From: Nitrosovibrio sp. Nv4
Lineage (GTDB): Bacteria > Pseudomonadota > Gammaproteobacteria > Burkholderiales > Nitrosomonadaceae
Length of the DNA: 33,198 nucleotides
Assembly (NCBI GenBank): GCA_945860135.1
Contig: CAMAPK010000005.1
Span: 66,118-99,315, forward strand
Reading direction: 5' to 3'
Shown here: piece by piece, positions 13,361 to 23,922 of the stretch
Numbering within the stretch: position 1 is the stretch's first letter
Layout of the letters: every line of letters starts with the position of its first letter
The notes under the pieces: model-generated
Seen by the model: only the letters and a program-made list of their open reading frames with translations
What the model was told of the DNA's origin: nothing
The model's database searches: none
Program-made: the position numbers and the translations under genes

Positions 13361-14671
13361 TTATTTTTCTTCCATTGCCCCCACTACCACCGTCACCATT
13401 CCTTCCGGTTTGACCCGACGCTGAAAAGCCTCCTTGATCTGCGCTACAGTCACTTTGTCTATCGCTTTCACGTAGTCATCCAGATAAGTGAGTGGCAGAT
13501 TGTAGAAACCAATCATGGCGAGATGATCGATGATCTTCTTGTTGCTGTCCAGGCGTAGCGGGAAGCCACCGATAATATTTTGCTTGGCTGCGATCAACTC
13601 TTTTTTCGTTGGACCGCCGGCAACGAAATCAGCCAGTACCCGTTGCGTCAGCCTGAGCGCATCTTCTGACTGCTCCTTCTTGGTTTGCAGGCCGATCTCG
13701 AATGGACCCTCAAGCCGGAGCGGAGAAAAGCCGCTGTAAACGCTGTAGGCCAGTCCGCGATTCTGGCGGATTTCCTGCATCAGGCGCGAAACGAACCCGC
13801 CACCACCAAGTATGTAGTTGCCGACAACCAGCGGGAAAAAATCAGGATCGTCGCGCCGCAACCCTGGGTAGGCTAGCAGGATATGACTCTGGCTCGCAGG
13901 ATGGGCGATTCTCCTGGTCTCTGCCGTTGGCGTCAGCACTGGCGGCAAAAGGATATCCGATTTGCCTTGTGGCAGATCCTTGGTCAGAGCCTCAGCAATG
14001 GCCGCTGCTTCGGTACGACTCACATCGCCCATGATCGACACCACCGCATTGGCGGCACGATAGCGGGATTGATAGAGTTCCACCAGATCCTTGCGTTGCA
14101 ATAGCTCCAGGCTGGCGATCTCACCCGAACCGCGTAATCCATAGGGGTGGCTGCCGTAGAGCATTTTCCTTAAGGTACGACTGGCGATGTGATCCGGTTT
14201 GGTGTCGCTCTCTCTTAGTCCGGTGATCACCCGTACCCGTTCCCGCTCCAGCACATCTTCAGGAAACTCGGGGTGCTGTATCACACGGCCGAGTATATCC
14301 AGTGCTTGCTTGCGTTCACGTTCACTACTCAGAGTTCGTAACGAAACACCCGCGCGATCCTGATCAAAGCGGCCCCCCAGTTCTGCGCCAACATCGGCCA
14401 GCGCTTTGGCGATCTGGTCTTCGGACAGTCCGCCTGCACCAAGGTTGAGCAGTTGCAGAGTCAGGCCGGCGCGGCCTGAAGTTTCCGGCGCATCAGCGCT
14501 GCTGCCTGCGTCGAAATCCACGCTGATATCGAGTATCGGTAAATCGCGGCTTTCGACAAAATACACCCAAGTGCCGGAGGATGTCTGCCAGAGCTGGATC
14601 GGCAGGGTAGCGAGTGCGCCTTGGGAATAAGCCGCCAGGAGCAGGATGAACAATGAACGTATCGCTTGCAT
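13361..14671 (-). CDS. M16-family zinc peptidase homologue lacking the HxxEH site
   Basis: This 436-residue protein begins with a signal peptide (about residues 1-21, MQAIRSLFILLLAAYSQGALA), so it is probably periplasmic. It has the M16 fold signatures (the AGSSADAPETSGRAGLTLQLLNLG region, YGSHPYGLRGSGE, and RIAHPASQSHILLAYPG in the second half). At the position where active members have HxxEH it reads LTLQLLNLGAGG, so the zinc site is missing. By analogy with other M16 pairs, it is likely the non-catalytic partner of the adjacent catalytic subunit. It follows that gene by 44 bases. Confidence 0.88.
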   Translation of the reverse strand: MQAIRSLFILLLAAYSQGALATLPIQLWQTSSGTWVYFVESRDLPILDISVDFDAGSSADAPETSGRAGLTLQLLNLGAGGLSEDQIAKALADVGAELGGRFDQDRAGVSLRTLSSERERKQALDILGRVIQHPEFPEDVLERERVRVITGLRESDTKPDHIASRTLRKMLYGSHPYGLRGSGEIASLELLQRKDLVELYQSRYRAANAVVSIMGDVSRTEAAAIAEALTKDLPQGKSDILLPPVLTPTAETRRIAHPASQSHILLAYPGLRRDDPDFFPLVVGNYILGGGGFVSRLMQEIRQNRGLAYSVYSGFSPLRLEGPFEIGLQTKKEQSEDALRLTQRVLADFVAGGPTKKELIAAKQNIIGGFPLRLDSNKKIIDHLAMIGFYNLPLTYLDDYVKAIDKVTVAQIKEAFQRRVKPEGMVTVVVGAMEEK

Positions 14672-14715
14672 CGAAAATCTCTCTAAGGGGTTCTTGCGGA
14701 CTTGTTTTTCAGTTC

Positions 14716-16125
14716 TTAATGCCGTAATCCGCTGCGCCCAGCGGCAGGGAGTTTTTGTTCCAGTGGTTGCGGATCGAGCACCGCCACGGTCAGGCTGTCA
14801 TCCTTCACATATTTCTTTGCCACTTCGCGCACTTGTTCGGCGGTGACGGCCTGCAATTTTTTTACCATTGTATCGAGGTCACGATAAGACAGTCCGACAC
14901 TTTCCAGTTGGCCGATCTGCATCGCCTGATAAAACATGGAGTCGAGCCTGAATACGTGGTTGGCCACTACTTGCGCCTTGACGCGCGCAAGCTCCTCTTC
15001 GGTTACGCCGTCCAGCATGAGTTTTTCCATTTCGCCGCGCAAGGCTGCTTCCAGTTCTGCTGTGGTTTTTCCTTCACTGGGTGTGCCGTAGAGATAAAAC
15101 ATGCCGGGGCCGCGCGCAGTGGAATCGTAACCCGCACCGGTCGAGTTGGCGATGCGGCGCTCGCGTACCAGTTCTTTGTTGAGCCGTGCGGACTCATTGC
15201 CATCCAGCACTCCCACCAGCATTTCCAGTGCATAAGGCTCCCAGTCGTCGCTGGCGTTGCGCAACGCCGGTGCATGGTAGCCCATGGTCAGATAGGGCAG
15301 TTTTGCCGGCGCTTTGACCGTCAGCCGCTTGATCCCGACTTGCACTGGTTCAATCTGCGGTTTGCGCAAGGCCAGAGGCACCAGCGGACGTGGTTTTATT
15401 TCGCCGTAATATTTTCGCGCTAGGGAAAACACTTCTTTCGGGTTGACATCGCCCACCACCACCAGTACGGCATTATTGGGTGCGTACCAGCGGTCGTACC
15501 ATTCCTTTGCATCGCGCACGCTCATGTTCTCCAGATCGTTCATCCAGCCGATGATCGGGCGCTGATAGGGATGCGATTGGTAAGCCGCCGCCATCATTTT
15601 CTCGTGCACCAGCGCATGAGGTTTATCATCGGTGCGTAAGCGCCGCTCCTCCATTACCACTTGGATTTCTTTGGCGAATTCTTCTTTCGTCAGTATCAGA
15701 TTGCGCATCCGGTCAGACTCCAATTCCATCGCCAGCGGCAAGCGGGATTTATGCAACTGCTGGAAGTACGCGGTGTAATCGCGCCCGGTGAATGCATTCT
15801 CGCGCCCGCCCGCGGCAGCGATACGCTTGGAGAACTCGCCGCCAGGGACTTTCTTCGTGCCTTTGAACATCATGTGTTCCAGCACATGGGCCACCCCGGT
15901 GGCGCCATTCAGCTCATCAATGCTGCCTGCTTTGTACCAGATCTGCGAGATCACTACCGGCGAACGGTGGTCCTCCTTGACGATCAGTCTGAGGCCATTG
16001 GCAAGTGTGTATTCATGCGGATTGGCAAAAGCCTCAGATGAGACTGGGATAACCAGCGCGGCCAACGCCATCACGGTAAGCTGCAGACCGAGAGATAGAA
16101 CAGAAGCGCGGCGAGCGGAACTCAT
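14716..16125 (-). CDS. M16-family zinc peptidase, catalytic subunit
   Basis: This 469-residue secreted or periplasmic protease of the pitrilysin/PqqL-like group has an N-terminal signal (about residues 1-34, hydrophobic core LQLTVMALAALVIPV). The inverted zinc motif HVLEH is at residues 80-84, and the third ligand is in the VVMEERR segment (E159 or E160). The second-half M16 domain includes LPYLTMGYHAP and the FYLYGTPSEG stretch. The C-terminal DPQPLEQKLPAAGRSGLRH is a variable end. It is the upstream gene of the pair and is divergent from ftsY. The substrate is unknown. Confidence 0.92.
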   Translation of the reverse strand: MSSARRASVLSLGLQLTVMALAALVIPVSSEAFANPHEYTLANGLRLIVKEDHRSPVVISQIWYKAGSIDELNGATGVAHVLEHMMFKGTKKVPGGEFSKRIAAAGGRENAFTGRDYTAYFQQLHKSRLPLAMELESDRMRNLILTKEEFAKEIQVVMEERRLRTDDKPHALVHEKMMAAAYQSHPYQRPIIGWMNDLENMSVRDAKEWYDRWYAPNNAVLVVVGDVNPKEVFSLARKYYGEIKPRPLVPLALRKPQIEPVQVGIKRLTVKAPAKLPYLTMGYHAPALRNASDDWEPYALEMLVGVLDGNESARLNKELVRERRIANSTGAGYDSTARGPGMFYLYGTPSEGKTTAELEAALRGEMEKLMLDGVTEEELARVKAQVVANHVFRLDSMFYQAMQIGQLESVGLSYRDLDTMVKKLQAVTAEQVREVAKKYVKDDSLTVAVLDPQPLEQKLPAAGRSGLRH

Positions 16126-16200
16126 TTTTTAATAACCTAAGTTTGGGTAAACGGAATAAAATCGTGTCTTATGCATCATGGAGTGTGACAGCCTACCAGA

Positions 16201-17187
16201 ATGTTAAGTTTCTTCAAATCCAAAAATAGCCCCGTCTCCACCGAAGCCATACCCCCCAACTGGGCAACCAAGGTCAGGCAGGGTCTCGCACGCACGCGCG
16301 CGACTCTTGGCAAGCAGCTGTCCGGCGTGTTCGGCGGCGGCAAGATAGACGCAGCTCTCTACGAAGAGCTGGAAGCTATATTGCTTGCTGCTGATACCGG
16401 CGTAAATGCGACGGCCTGGCTGCTGGATGAGCTGCGCCGGCAAGTTAAGCGTGATGGCCTGACCGACGCGGCGCAACTGAAAGAAGCATTGCAAGAAGCT
16501 CTGATCAGCCTGCTGGCGCCGCTGGCACAGCCATTGGACACTCATGCCAACAAGCCTTTCATCATTATGCTGACGGGTGTGAACGGCGCAGGCAAAACTA
16601 CTTCCATCGGCAAGCTTGCCAAATATTTTCAGTCGCAGGGGAAATCGGTGCTGCTGGCTGCCGGCGACACTTTTCGCGCCGCCGCGCGTGAGCAACTCAT
16701 GGCCTGGGGTGAGCGCAACAATGTTGCGGTCATCGCTCAGGATGGCAGCGGCCAGCAGAAAGGCGATCCGGCGGCGGTGATATTCGACGCCATCAATGCG
16801 GCCAAAGCGCGCGGCATAGACATTGTGCTGGCGGACACCGCCGGGCGGCTGGCGACACAGTTGCACCTGATGGAAGAAATCAAGAAAGTCAAGCGTGTTA
16901 TCGCCAAAGCCGAGCCAGGGGCGCCGCATGAAGTGCTGCTGGTGCTGGATGCCAACACCGGCCAGAACGCGCTCAATCAGGTGCAAGCCTTCGATGATGC
17001 GCTCGGCGTCACCGGTCTGATACTCACCAAGCTTGACGGCACCGCCAAGGGCGGCGTGATCGCCGCCATCGCCAGGCAGCGTCAGCAAAACCTGCCATTA
17101 CCGATTCGATTCCTCGGCGTGGGCGAAGGCGTGGATGATCTGCGGCCATTTGATGCGCGCGAATTTGTTGAAGCGCTGTTTGACTAA
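16201..17187 (+). CDS. ftsY: Signal recognition particle receptor FtsY
   Basis: This 328-residue SRP-receptor GTPase docks SRP-ribosome complexes at the inner membrane. The helical N domain is followed by the G domain: P-loop GVNGAGKTT (126-134), the DTFRAAAREQL insertion box, DTAGRLATQ, and TKLDGTAKGG. E. coli FtsY has a long acidic A domain of about 200 residues; here only about 20-45 residues, with little acidity, precede the N domain. No strong SD is visible before the ATG. The placement next to M16 peptidases and rsmD is a common proteobacterial neighbourhood. Confidence 0.97.
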   Translation: MLSFFKSKNSPVSTEAIPPNWATKVRQGLARTRATLGKQLSGVFGGGKIDAALYEELEAILLAADTGVNATAWLLDELRRQVKRDGLTDAAQLKEALQEALISLLAPLAQPLDTHANKPFIIMLTGVNGAGKTTSIGKLAKYFQSQGKSVLLAAGDTFRAAAREQLMAWGERNNVAVIAQDGSGQQKGDPAAVIFDAINAAKARGIDIVLADTAGRLATQLHLMEEIKKVKRVIAKAEPGAPHEVLLVLDANTGQNALNQVQAFDDALGVTGLILTKLDGTAKGGVIAAIARQRQQNLPLPIRFLGVGEGVDDLRPFDAREFVEALFD

Positions 17188-17221
17188 TTGGTTTGGTGCT
17201 GACTGTCCCCTGCTTTCTTCT

Positions 17222-17650
17222 TTATGCCTTGCGGTGCGGACAAGCTGTTTTGATACAATCCGCATAGAGTGACAATGAGTGCTCATGGATGGTGAAGCCG
17301 CGGTCCTTGGCGATTTTGGCCTGGCGTTTTTCGATTTCCGCATCGTAGAATTCCTCCACCCGGCCACACTGCAGACATACCAGATGGTCGTGGTGGTTGC
17401 CGCTGCTGAGTTCAAATACCGCCTTGCCGCTTTCAAAATGGTGACGCTCCAGTAACCCGGCCTGTTCAAACTGTGTCAGCACCCGATAGACTGTGGCAAG
17501 GCCGATATCCTCACCTTCATTGATCAGCGCCTTGTAAACATCTTCTGCCGACAGATGCCGCACCGTGCTACTCTCGAACAGGCCAAGTATTCTCAGCCGC
17601 GGTAGCGTGGCCTTGAGGCCCATGGTTTTGAGGTCGTTTGGTTTGCTCAT
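17222..17650 (-). CDS. fur: Ferric uptake regulator
   Basis: This 142-residue dimeric metal-dependent repressor controls iron acquisition genes. The N-terminal winged helix ([15 protein letters not shown], then the recognition region [19 protein letters not shown]) is followed by the HHDH metal-binding motif at 86-89. Cysteine pairs at C92/C95 and C132/C137 are the structural zinc ligands of Fur. The start is ATG at 17650. It is divergent from bamE and convergent with ftsY, with 34 bases between the stop codons. It could be a close Fur paralogue, but the HHDHLVC and CxxC pattern favours Fur itself. Confidence 0.94.
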   Translation of the reverse strand: MSKPNDLKTMGLKATLPRLRILGLFESSTVRHLSAEDVYKALINEGEDIGLATVYRVLTQFEQAGLLERHHFESGKAVFELSSGNHHDHLVCLQCGRVEEFYDAEIEKRQAKIAKDRGFTIHEHSLSLYADCIKTACPHRKA

Positions 17651-17681
17651 GGTTGTGTCCGTCGGTTAAATTATTTGCTGT

Positions 17682-17710
17682 ATCATATAGCGCTGGGTTT
17701 GTTTTGAAAA
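17682..17710 (-). promoter_or_regulatory. Candidate sigma70 promoter of fur
   Basis: On the minus strand, TTTTCA (-35, 17705-17710) and TATGAT (-10, 17682-17687; five of six consensus bases) are 17 bases apart. The -10 is about 32 bases upstream of the fur ATG. The site sits inside the 74-base fur-bamE gap, so bamE transcription must start in the same DNA. I could not see a convincing Fur box over it. Confidence 0.5.
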
Positions 17711-17724
17711 CATATACTGCCGCA

Positions 17725-18351
17725 ATGCGCGCAAAAATATTCACGTTGCATGTGCTGCTACTGCTTGCCGGATGTTCGTCTGTCCCATCGTTGCTCTATA
17801 GAATCGAAATCCAGCAAGGCAATGTTATCACCCATGAAATGATGGAAAAACTAAAGCCCGGGATGACCAGGGCGCAGGTGCGCTTTGTGCTTGGTTCGCC
17901 AATGATCAGCGACGCTTTTCACGGCAATCGCTGGGATTATGTGTACCGTCTCGAACAGGATGGCAGGCTGATCGAACAGCACCGGATTACGGTATTTTTT
18001 GAGGATGACAGGATGACGCATACTGAGGGCCGACTGCGGCCTTCACTTGCCCCGGTTCCGCCCAAGGCGGTAGCTGCCGAACCTGCCAAGGAAAAGCCTG
18101 CGCCAGCGGCTTCGCCGCAATCTGAGGCGATAGGCAGCAAAAAAGTGGAACCGGTAATCGAGAAGAAGTATGACACAGCAGTTCCGTCGCAACCGGCGAA
18201 GCCAAGCTCTACACAGACCTCTTCCCCATCCAGCGCCGCAGACCCTATGGAAGCGGATCGACCGAAAGGGGAAAGAGACTTGTTCGGCGGGAGGGGGGCA
18301 GATCGACCAAAAGAAGAGAAAGGTCTGCTTGACAGAATGCTGGGGAAATAG
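17725..18351 (+). CDS. bamE: Outer membrane assembly lipoprotein BamE with a long C-terminal extension
   Basis: This protein is part of the BAM complex that inserts beta-barrel proteins into the outer membrane. I choose the ATG at 17725 because it gives a perfect lipoprotein signal, with lipobox LLAGC and acylated Cys17; an upstream in-frame ATG (17638) would bury it. The SmpA/OmlA domain follows: YRIEIQQGNVI, LKPGMTRAQVRFVLGSP, and WDYVYRLEQDG. The usual protein is about 113 residues. This one has 208, with a Pro/Ala/Ser/Lys-rich tail from about residue 105 ending in two related DRPK-containing segments. It starts 12 bases before dapB. Confidence 0.94.
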   Translation: MRAKIFTLHVLLLLAGCSSVPSLLYRIEIQQGNVITHEMMEKLKPGMTRAQVRFVLGSPMISDAFHGNRWDYVYRLEQDGRLIEQHRITVFFEDDRMTHTEGRLRPSLAPVPPKAVAAEPAKEKPAPAASPQSEAIGSKKVEPVIEKKYDTAVPSQPAKPSSTQTSSPSSAADPMEADRPKGERDLFGGRGADRPKEEKGLLDRMLGK

Positions 18352-19170
<819 letters not shown>

Positions 19171-19298
19171 CGATCCAAAGCATGGCGGAGAGGGCATAGC
19201 GCGTTCCCCGGCTGCTTTGTCACAGTCTCGGGCAAGCGCACAAGCGTGGTTGCATTGAAGCCCGTACCTTTTTCGCGTATGATTCCACAACTCCAGCG

Positions 19299-19328
19299 AA
19301 GCGGGACGGGCATCAGCCTGTCCCGCTT
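19299..19328 (+). terminator. Strong hairpin upstream of carA, possible terminator or attenuator
   Basis: AAGCGGGACGGGC pairs with GCCTGTCCCGCTT over 13 bp (one G-T wobble) around the 4-base loop ATCA. It lies 128 bases after dapB and 32 bases before the carA start. Only three T follow, so it is a weak intrinsic terminator by sequence. It could end dapB transcripts or act in carAB leader control; the sequence does not decide. Confidence 0.5.
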
Positions 19329-19360
19329 TCCATGTCTGGCCAGCACTCAAGGAGCTCCCC

Positions 19361-20497
19361 GTGTCACAACGTCCGCACGCTGTCCTCGCTCTCGCTGACG
19401 GCACCATTTTTCGCGGCATTTCCATCGGGGCGGAGGGAGATAGCACGGGTGAGGTGGTGTTTAACACCGCCATGACCGGTTACCAGGAAATTCTCACCGA
19501 TCCTTCCTACTGCCAGCAGATTGTCACACTTACTTATCCGCACATTGGCAACACCGGCGTCAATCAGGATGATGTCGAATCCGGCAAGATCAACAAAGTA
19601 TATGCTGCTGGGCTGGTGATTCGGGATCTGCCCCTGGCCTCCAGCAATTGGCGGCAGACCCAGACCCTACCGGAATACCTCCAGGAACAAGGTGTGGTGG
19701 CGATTGCGGACATCGACACACGCAAACTCACACGTCTGCTGCGGGAGAAAGGCGCACAGGCCGGTTGTCTCATGGCGGGTCGCATTAATGAAGCGGCAGC
19801 GCTGAGACGCGCCCGGGAATTTCCCGGCCTTGCCGGGATGGATCTGGCCGCAGTGGTGAGTTGCAGCCAGTCTTATTCATGGAGTGAAGGTGAATGGGCA
19901 CGCGGGCGCGGCTATCAGGTGCAGGAGCACCCACGATTTCACGTCGCCGCATTCGATTTCGGTATCAAACGCAATATTCTGCGCAAACTTGCGCAGCGCG
20001 GTTGCAAAGTGACAGTGCTCCCCGCCCAGACATCCGCCGATGAGGTTCTGGCATTGCAGCCCGATGGCGTGTTTCTCTCCAATGGGCCGGGTGATCCCGA
20101 GCCGTGCGATTACGCCATTGCCGCAACCAGAAAACTGCTCGAGAAAGGGGTGCCAATTTTTGGCATTTGCCTGGGGCATCAACTGCTGGGGCTGGCGAGT
20201 GGTGCCAGAACCGTCAAAATGAAGTTTGGTCATCATGGCGCCAATCACCCGGTGCAGGATCTGGATACTGGGCGGGTAATGATCTCCAGTCAGAATCACA
20301 GTTTCGCCGTGGATATCGATACGTTGCCGAAGAATGCACGCGTTACGCACCTATCGCTGTTTGATGGCAGTCTGCAAGGGTTTGAATTGACCGACCGGCA
20401 GGCGTTCTGTTTTCAGGGACATCCCGAAGCAAGTCCGGGACCGCATGACATGGATTATCTGTTCGACCGCTTCATCCATATGATGGAGAGCCATTAA
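19361..20497 (+). CDS. carA: Carbamoyl-phosphate synthase small subunit (glutaminase)
   Basis: This 378-residue amidotransferase subunit hydrolyses glutamine and channels ammonia to CarB for arginine and pyrimidine synthesis. The class I glutaminase nucleophile is C270 in [11 protein letters not shown], with H354 and E356 in GHPEASPG. The N-terminal domain carries [17 protein letters not shown]. The start is GTG at 19361, preceded at proper distance by AAGGAG (19349-19354). It is followed by carB after 71 bases. Confidence 0.98.
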   Translation: MSQRPHAVLALADGTIFRGISIGAEGDSTGEVVFNTAMTGYQEILTDPSYCQQIVTLTYPHIGNTGVNQDDVESGKINKVYAAGLVIRDLPLASSNWRQTQTLPEYLQEQGVVAIADIDTRKLTRLLREKGAQAGCLMAGRINEAAALRRAREFPGLAGMDLAAVVSCSQSYSWSEGEWARGRGYQVQEHPRFHVAAFDFGIKRNILRKLAQRGCKVTVLPAQTSADEVLALQPDGVFLSNGPGDPEPCDYAIAATRKLLEKGVPIFGICLGHQLLGLASGARTVKMKFGHHGANHPVQDLDTGRVMISSQNHSFAVDIDTLPKNARVTHLSLFDGSLQGFELTDRQAFCFQGHPEASPGPHDMDYLFDRFIHMMESH

Positions 20498-20568
20498 AGC
20501 CAGCTTTGATTGCAGAGAAGACCCAGAGAGTCTCTCGGTTTTTTCGCGGTCAGCGCAGTCAGAAAAAT

Positions 20569-23500
20569 ATGCCTAAACGTACCGACATAGAATCCGTTCT
20601 GATCATCGGCGCAGGACCCATCATCATTGGGCAGGCGTGCGAATTCGATTATTCCGGTGCGCAGGCCTGCAAGGCACTGCGCGAGGAAGGCTATCGCGTC
20701 ATTCTGGTGAACTCCAATCCTGCCACCATCATGACCGATCCGGAAATGGCTGACGCTACTTATATCGAGCCAATCACCTGGCCGATGTTAGAGAAAATCA
20801 TCGCCATCGAACGCCCTGACGCACTGTTGCCGACCATGGGCGGGCAGACGGCGCTGAACTGTGCTCTTGACCTGGCCAAGCACGGGGTGCTCGAAAAATA
20901 TGCCGTGGAACTGATCGGCGCATCGCGGGAAGCGATAGACAAGGCCGAAGACCGGGAGAAATTCAAGCAGGCCATGACCCGAATCGGGCTGGATTCGGCG
21001 CGCTCTGCCATCGCGCACAGTTTGGAGGAGGCGCTGCAGGTGCAGGCAATGGTGGGTTATCCAGCCATCATCCGTCCGTCGTTCACCATGGGCGGCAGCG
21101 GTGGCGGTATCGCCTATAACCGCAGGGAATTCCTCGATATTTGCGAGCGCGGACTGGAAGCCTCGCCCACCAAGGAGCTGCTGATCGAAGAGTCCGTCAT
21201 CGGCTGGAAAGAATTCGAAATGGAGGTGGTGCGCGACAAACAGGACAACTGCATCATCATCTGCACCATCGAGAATCTCGATCCGATGGGGGTGCATACT
21301 GGTGATTCCATTACTGTTGCTCCGGCGCAAACGCTGACCGACAAGGAATATCAGATCATGCGCAATGCATCGATCGCGGTGTTGCGTGAAATCGGCGTGG
21401 AAACCGGCGGTTCCAATGTGCAGTTTGCCATCAATCCGCAGGACGGGCGCATGCTGGTGATCGAAATGAATCCGCGGGTATCGCGTTCCTCCGCCTTGGC
21501 ATCGAAAGCAACCGGGTTTCCCATCGCCAAGATTGCGACCAAGCTGGCAGTGGGCTATACGCTGGATGAACTCAGGAATGACATTACCGGCGGCACGACA
21601 CCGGCTTCATTCGAGCCAACCATAGACTATGTCGTTACCAAGGTGCCGCGGTTTGCCTTCGAAAAATTTCCCCAGGCCGATGATCGTCTTACTACCCAGA
21701 TGAAATCGGTGGGCGAAGTCATGGCCATCGGCCGCACTTTTCAGGAATCACTGCAAAAAGCCCTGCGCGGACTGGAAACCGGTGTCGATGGTCTGGACGA
21801 AAAGACTGCCGATATCGGCACCATTGAAACCGAACTGGGCGACCCTGGCCCGGAACGCATCTGGTATGTGGCTGACGCATTTCGCTGCGGCATGGCATTC
21901 GCTGAAATTCATAATCTCACCCATATCGACCCTTGGTTCCTGTCGCAGATTGAAGACCTGGTGAAACAGGAGCAGGCACTTGCTGACAAAACCCTGGACA
22001 TGCTTGATCTGGGTGCGCTGCGCAAACTGAAGCGCAGTGGTTTTTCCGATCTGCGTTTGGCGAAACTGCTGAACACAAAGCAGACTGCGGTGCGTGCCAG
22101 GCGTCATCAACTCAACTTGCGCCCGGTCTACAAACGTGTGGATACCTGTGCTGCCGAGTTTGCTACCCGTACAGCTTATATGTATTCCACTTACGAGGAA
22201 GAGTGTGAGGCATTGCCCACCGATAGAAAGAAAATCATGGTGCTGGGCGGTGGCCCCAACCGTATCGGTCAAGGCATCGAATTTGATTACTGCTGCGTGC
22301 ATGCTGCGCTGGCATTACGCGAGGATGGTTTCGAGACCATCATGGTCAACTGCAATCCGGAGACAGTGTCGACCGACTATGACACTTCTGATCGGCTGTA
22401 TTTTGAGCCGCTGACGCTGGAGGATGTACTCGAAATCATCGCAGTGGAGAAACCTTTCGGCGTGATCGTGCAATATGGCGGGCAAACGCCATTGAAGCTG
22501 GCGCGTGATCTTGCCGCCAACGGGGTGCCCATCATCGGGACCAGTCCGGACATGATCGATTGCGCCGAAGATCGTGAGCGCTTTCAGAAAATGTTGCAGC
22601 AACTTGGGTTGAGACAGCCATCCAACCGCACCGCGCGCAATCCTGAAGCTGCTTTTGCCGCTGCCAATGAAATCGGTTACCCGCTGGTAGTGCGCCCCAG
22701 CTATGTACTGGGCGGGCGCGCCATGGAAATTGTGCATGAGCAACGCGATCTGGAACGTTACATGCGCGAGGCGGTAAAAGTATCAAATGACTCGCCGGTG
22801 CTGCTGGATCGTTTTCTCAACGACGCCATTGAAGTCGATGTGGATGCAATCTGCGATGGCGAAGCCGTGCTGATTGGCGGCATCATGGAGCATATTGAGC
22901 AGGCGGGCGTCCACTCGGGCGACTCGGCCTGTTCGCTGCCGCCTTTCAGTCTGGCTCCCGCCTTGCAGGATGAGCTGCGGCGGCAAACCGAAGCGATGGC
23001 GCGTGCACTCAAAGTGGTGGGATTGATGAATGTGCAGTTCGCTATTCAGGGTGATATCGTATATGTGCTGGAGGTAAATCCCAGAGCATCGCGTACCGTA
23101 CCTTTCGTCTCCAAAGCCACCGGACTGCAGTTGGCGAAAATTTCTGCGCGCTGCATGGCTGGCGTGACGCTCGCTCGTCAAGGTGTAACCAGAGAAGTGA
23201 TTCCTCCTTACTATTCGGTGAAGGAAGCCGTGTTTCCTTTCATCAAATTTCCCGGCGTGGACACCATACTCGGACCCGAGATGAAATCTACCGGCGAAGT
23301 GATGGGCGTGGGCAAAACTTTCGCCGAGGCATTCGTCAAATCGCAACTGGCTGCAGGAATAAAGTTACCCGCCGCAGGCAAGGTGTTCATCAGCGTACGC
23401 CAGTCGGATAAACCGCGTGTGGTGGAAATCGCCCACAATCTTGCGAAATTGGGATTCGCCCTTTATGCTACTCGAGGTACCGCGACCGTACTGACCGCAG

Positions 23501-23793
23501 CAGGACTGATGGTAACTCCAGTAAACAAGGTAAAAGAAGGGCGCCCGCATATTGTCGACATGATCAAGAACGGCGAGATAAATTTTATCGTCAACACCGT
23601 GGAAGACAAGCGTAGTGCGATCCAGGATTCGTACTCGATTCGCAATGCCGTGTTGCAGGCAAGGGTAACGTATTACACCACGCTGGCGGGTGCACGTGCC
23701 GCCTGTATCGGCATGGCAAACATGCAGGAATTGCAGGCCTACAGCTTGCAAGGGTTGCACGCACGACTGGATGCGGACGGGTGTAAGGAGTAG
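20569..23793 (+). CDS. carB: Carbamoyl-phosphate synthase large subunit
   Basis: This 1074-residue synthetase has two ATP-grasp halves that make carboxyphosphate, carbamate and carbamoyl phosphate. Family signatures are the N-terminus [18 protein letters not shown], the first-half [17 protein letters not shown], and the second-half [18 protein letters not shown]-terminal methylglyoxal-synthase-like regulatory domain begins about [15 protein letters not shown]-initiated frame from 20506 would add 21 residues, but the family N-terminus supports the ATG at 20569. Length equals the norm. Confidence 0.98.
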   Translation: MPKRTDIESVLIIGAGPIIIGQACEFDYSGAQACKALREEGYRVILVNSNPATIMTDPEMADATYIEPITWPMLEKIIAIERPDALLPTMGGQTALNCALDLAKHGVLEKYAVELIGASREAIDKAEDREKFKQAMTRIGLDSARSAIAHSLEEALQVQAMVGYPAIIRPSFTMGGSGGGIAYNRREFLDICERGLEASPTKELLIEESVIGWKEFEMEVVRDKQDNCIIICTIENLDPMGVHTGDSITVAPAQTLTDKEYQIMRNASIAVLREIGVETGGSNVQFAINPQDGRMLVIEMNPRVSRSSALASKATGFPIAKIATKLAVGYTLDELRNDITGGTTPASFEPTIDYVVTKVPRFAFEKFPQADDRLTTQMKSVGEVMAIGRTFQESLQKALRGLETGVDGLDEKTADIGTIETELGDPGPERIWYVADAFRCGMAFAEIHNLTHIDPWFLSQIEDLVKQEQALADKTLDMLDLGALRKLKRSGFSDLRLAKLLNTKQTAVRARRHQLNLRPVYKRVDTCAAEFATRTAYMYSTYEEECEALPTDRKKIMVLGGGPNRIGQGIEFDYCCVHAALALREDGFETIMVNCNPETVSTDYDTSDRLYFEPLTLEDVLEIIAVEKPFGVIVQYGGQTPLKLARDLAANGVPIIGTSPDMIDCAEDRERFQKMLQQLGLRQPSNRTARNPEAAFAAANEIGYPLVVRPSYVLGGRAMEIVHEQRDLERYMREAVKVSNDSPVLLDRFLNDAIEVDVDAICDGEAVLIGGIMEHIEQAGVHSGDSACSLPPFSLAPALQDELRRQTEAMARALKVVGLMNVQFAIQGDIVYVLEVNPRASRTVPFVSKATGLQLAKISARCMAGVTLARQGVTREVIPPYYSVKEAVFPFIKFPGVDTILGPEMKSTGEVMGVGKTFAEAFVKSQLAAGIKLPAAGKVFISVRQSDKPRVVEIAHNLAKLGFALYATRGTATVLTAAGLMVTPVNKVKEGRPHIVDMIKNGEINFIVNTVEDKRSAIQDSYSIRNAVLQARVTYYTTLAGARAACIGMANMQELQAYSLQGLHARLDADGCKE

Positions 23794-23922
23794 TGAAGGA
23801 CACTTGTCGTTCGGGGCAACTCTGTAAGACTGGGCACTTCCCGGCTTTAACTCTGCCGGAGCAGGTTTTGTTGTCTCGGTACTGATAGTCGCGAGACGAA
23901 ATTGAATATGAGAGGGTAGATT

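Noticed and set aside
17651..17724. Possible Fur box in the fur-bamE gap (AAATTATTTGCTGTATCATATA region)
   Set aside because: It is AT-rich, but the inverted GATAAT-type repeats of a Fur box are not present in proper spacing.
17638..17724. Upstream ATG giving a 237-residue BamE
   Set aside because: It would put 29 residues in front of a perfect lipoprotein signal and overlaps the fur start region; the internal ATG at 17725 fits the family.
20498..20568. Hairpin and T-run (GAGAGTCTCTCGGTTTTTTC) between carA and carB as a terminator
   Set aside because: The stem is only about four base pairs, and a terminator between two subunits of one enzyme is unlikely.
23873..23897. Inverted repeat GTCTCG/CGAGAC upstream of greA
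   Set aside because: A 6-bp stem with a 13-base loop and no T-run is within chance for this length of sequence.
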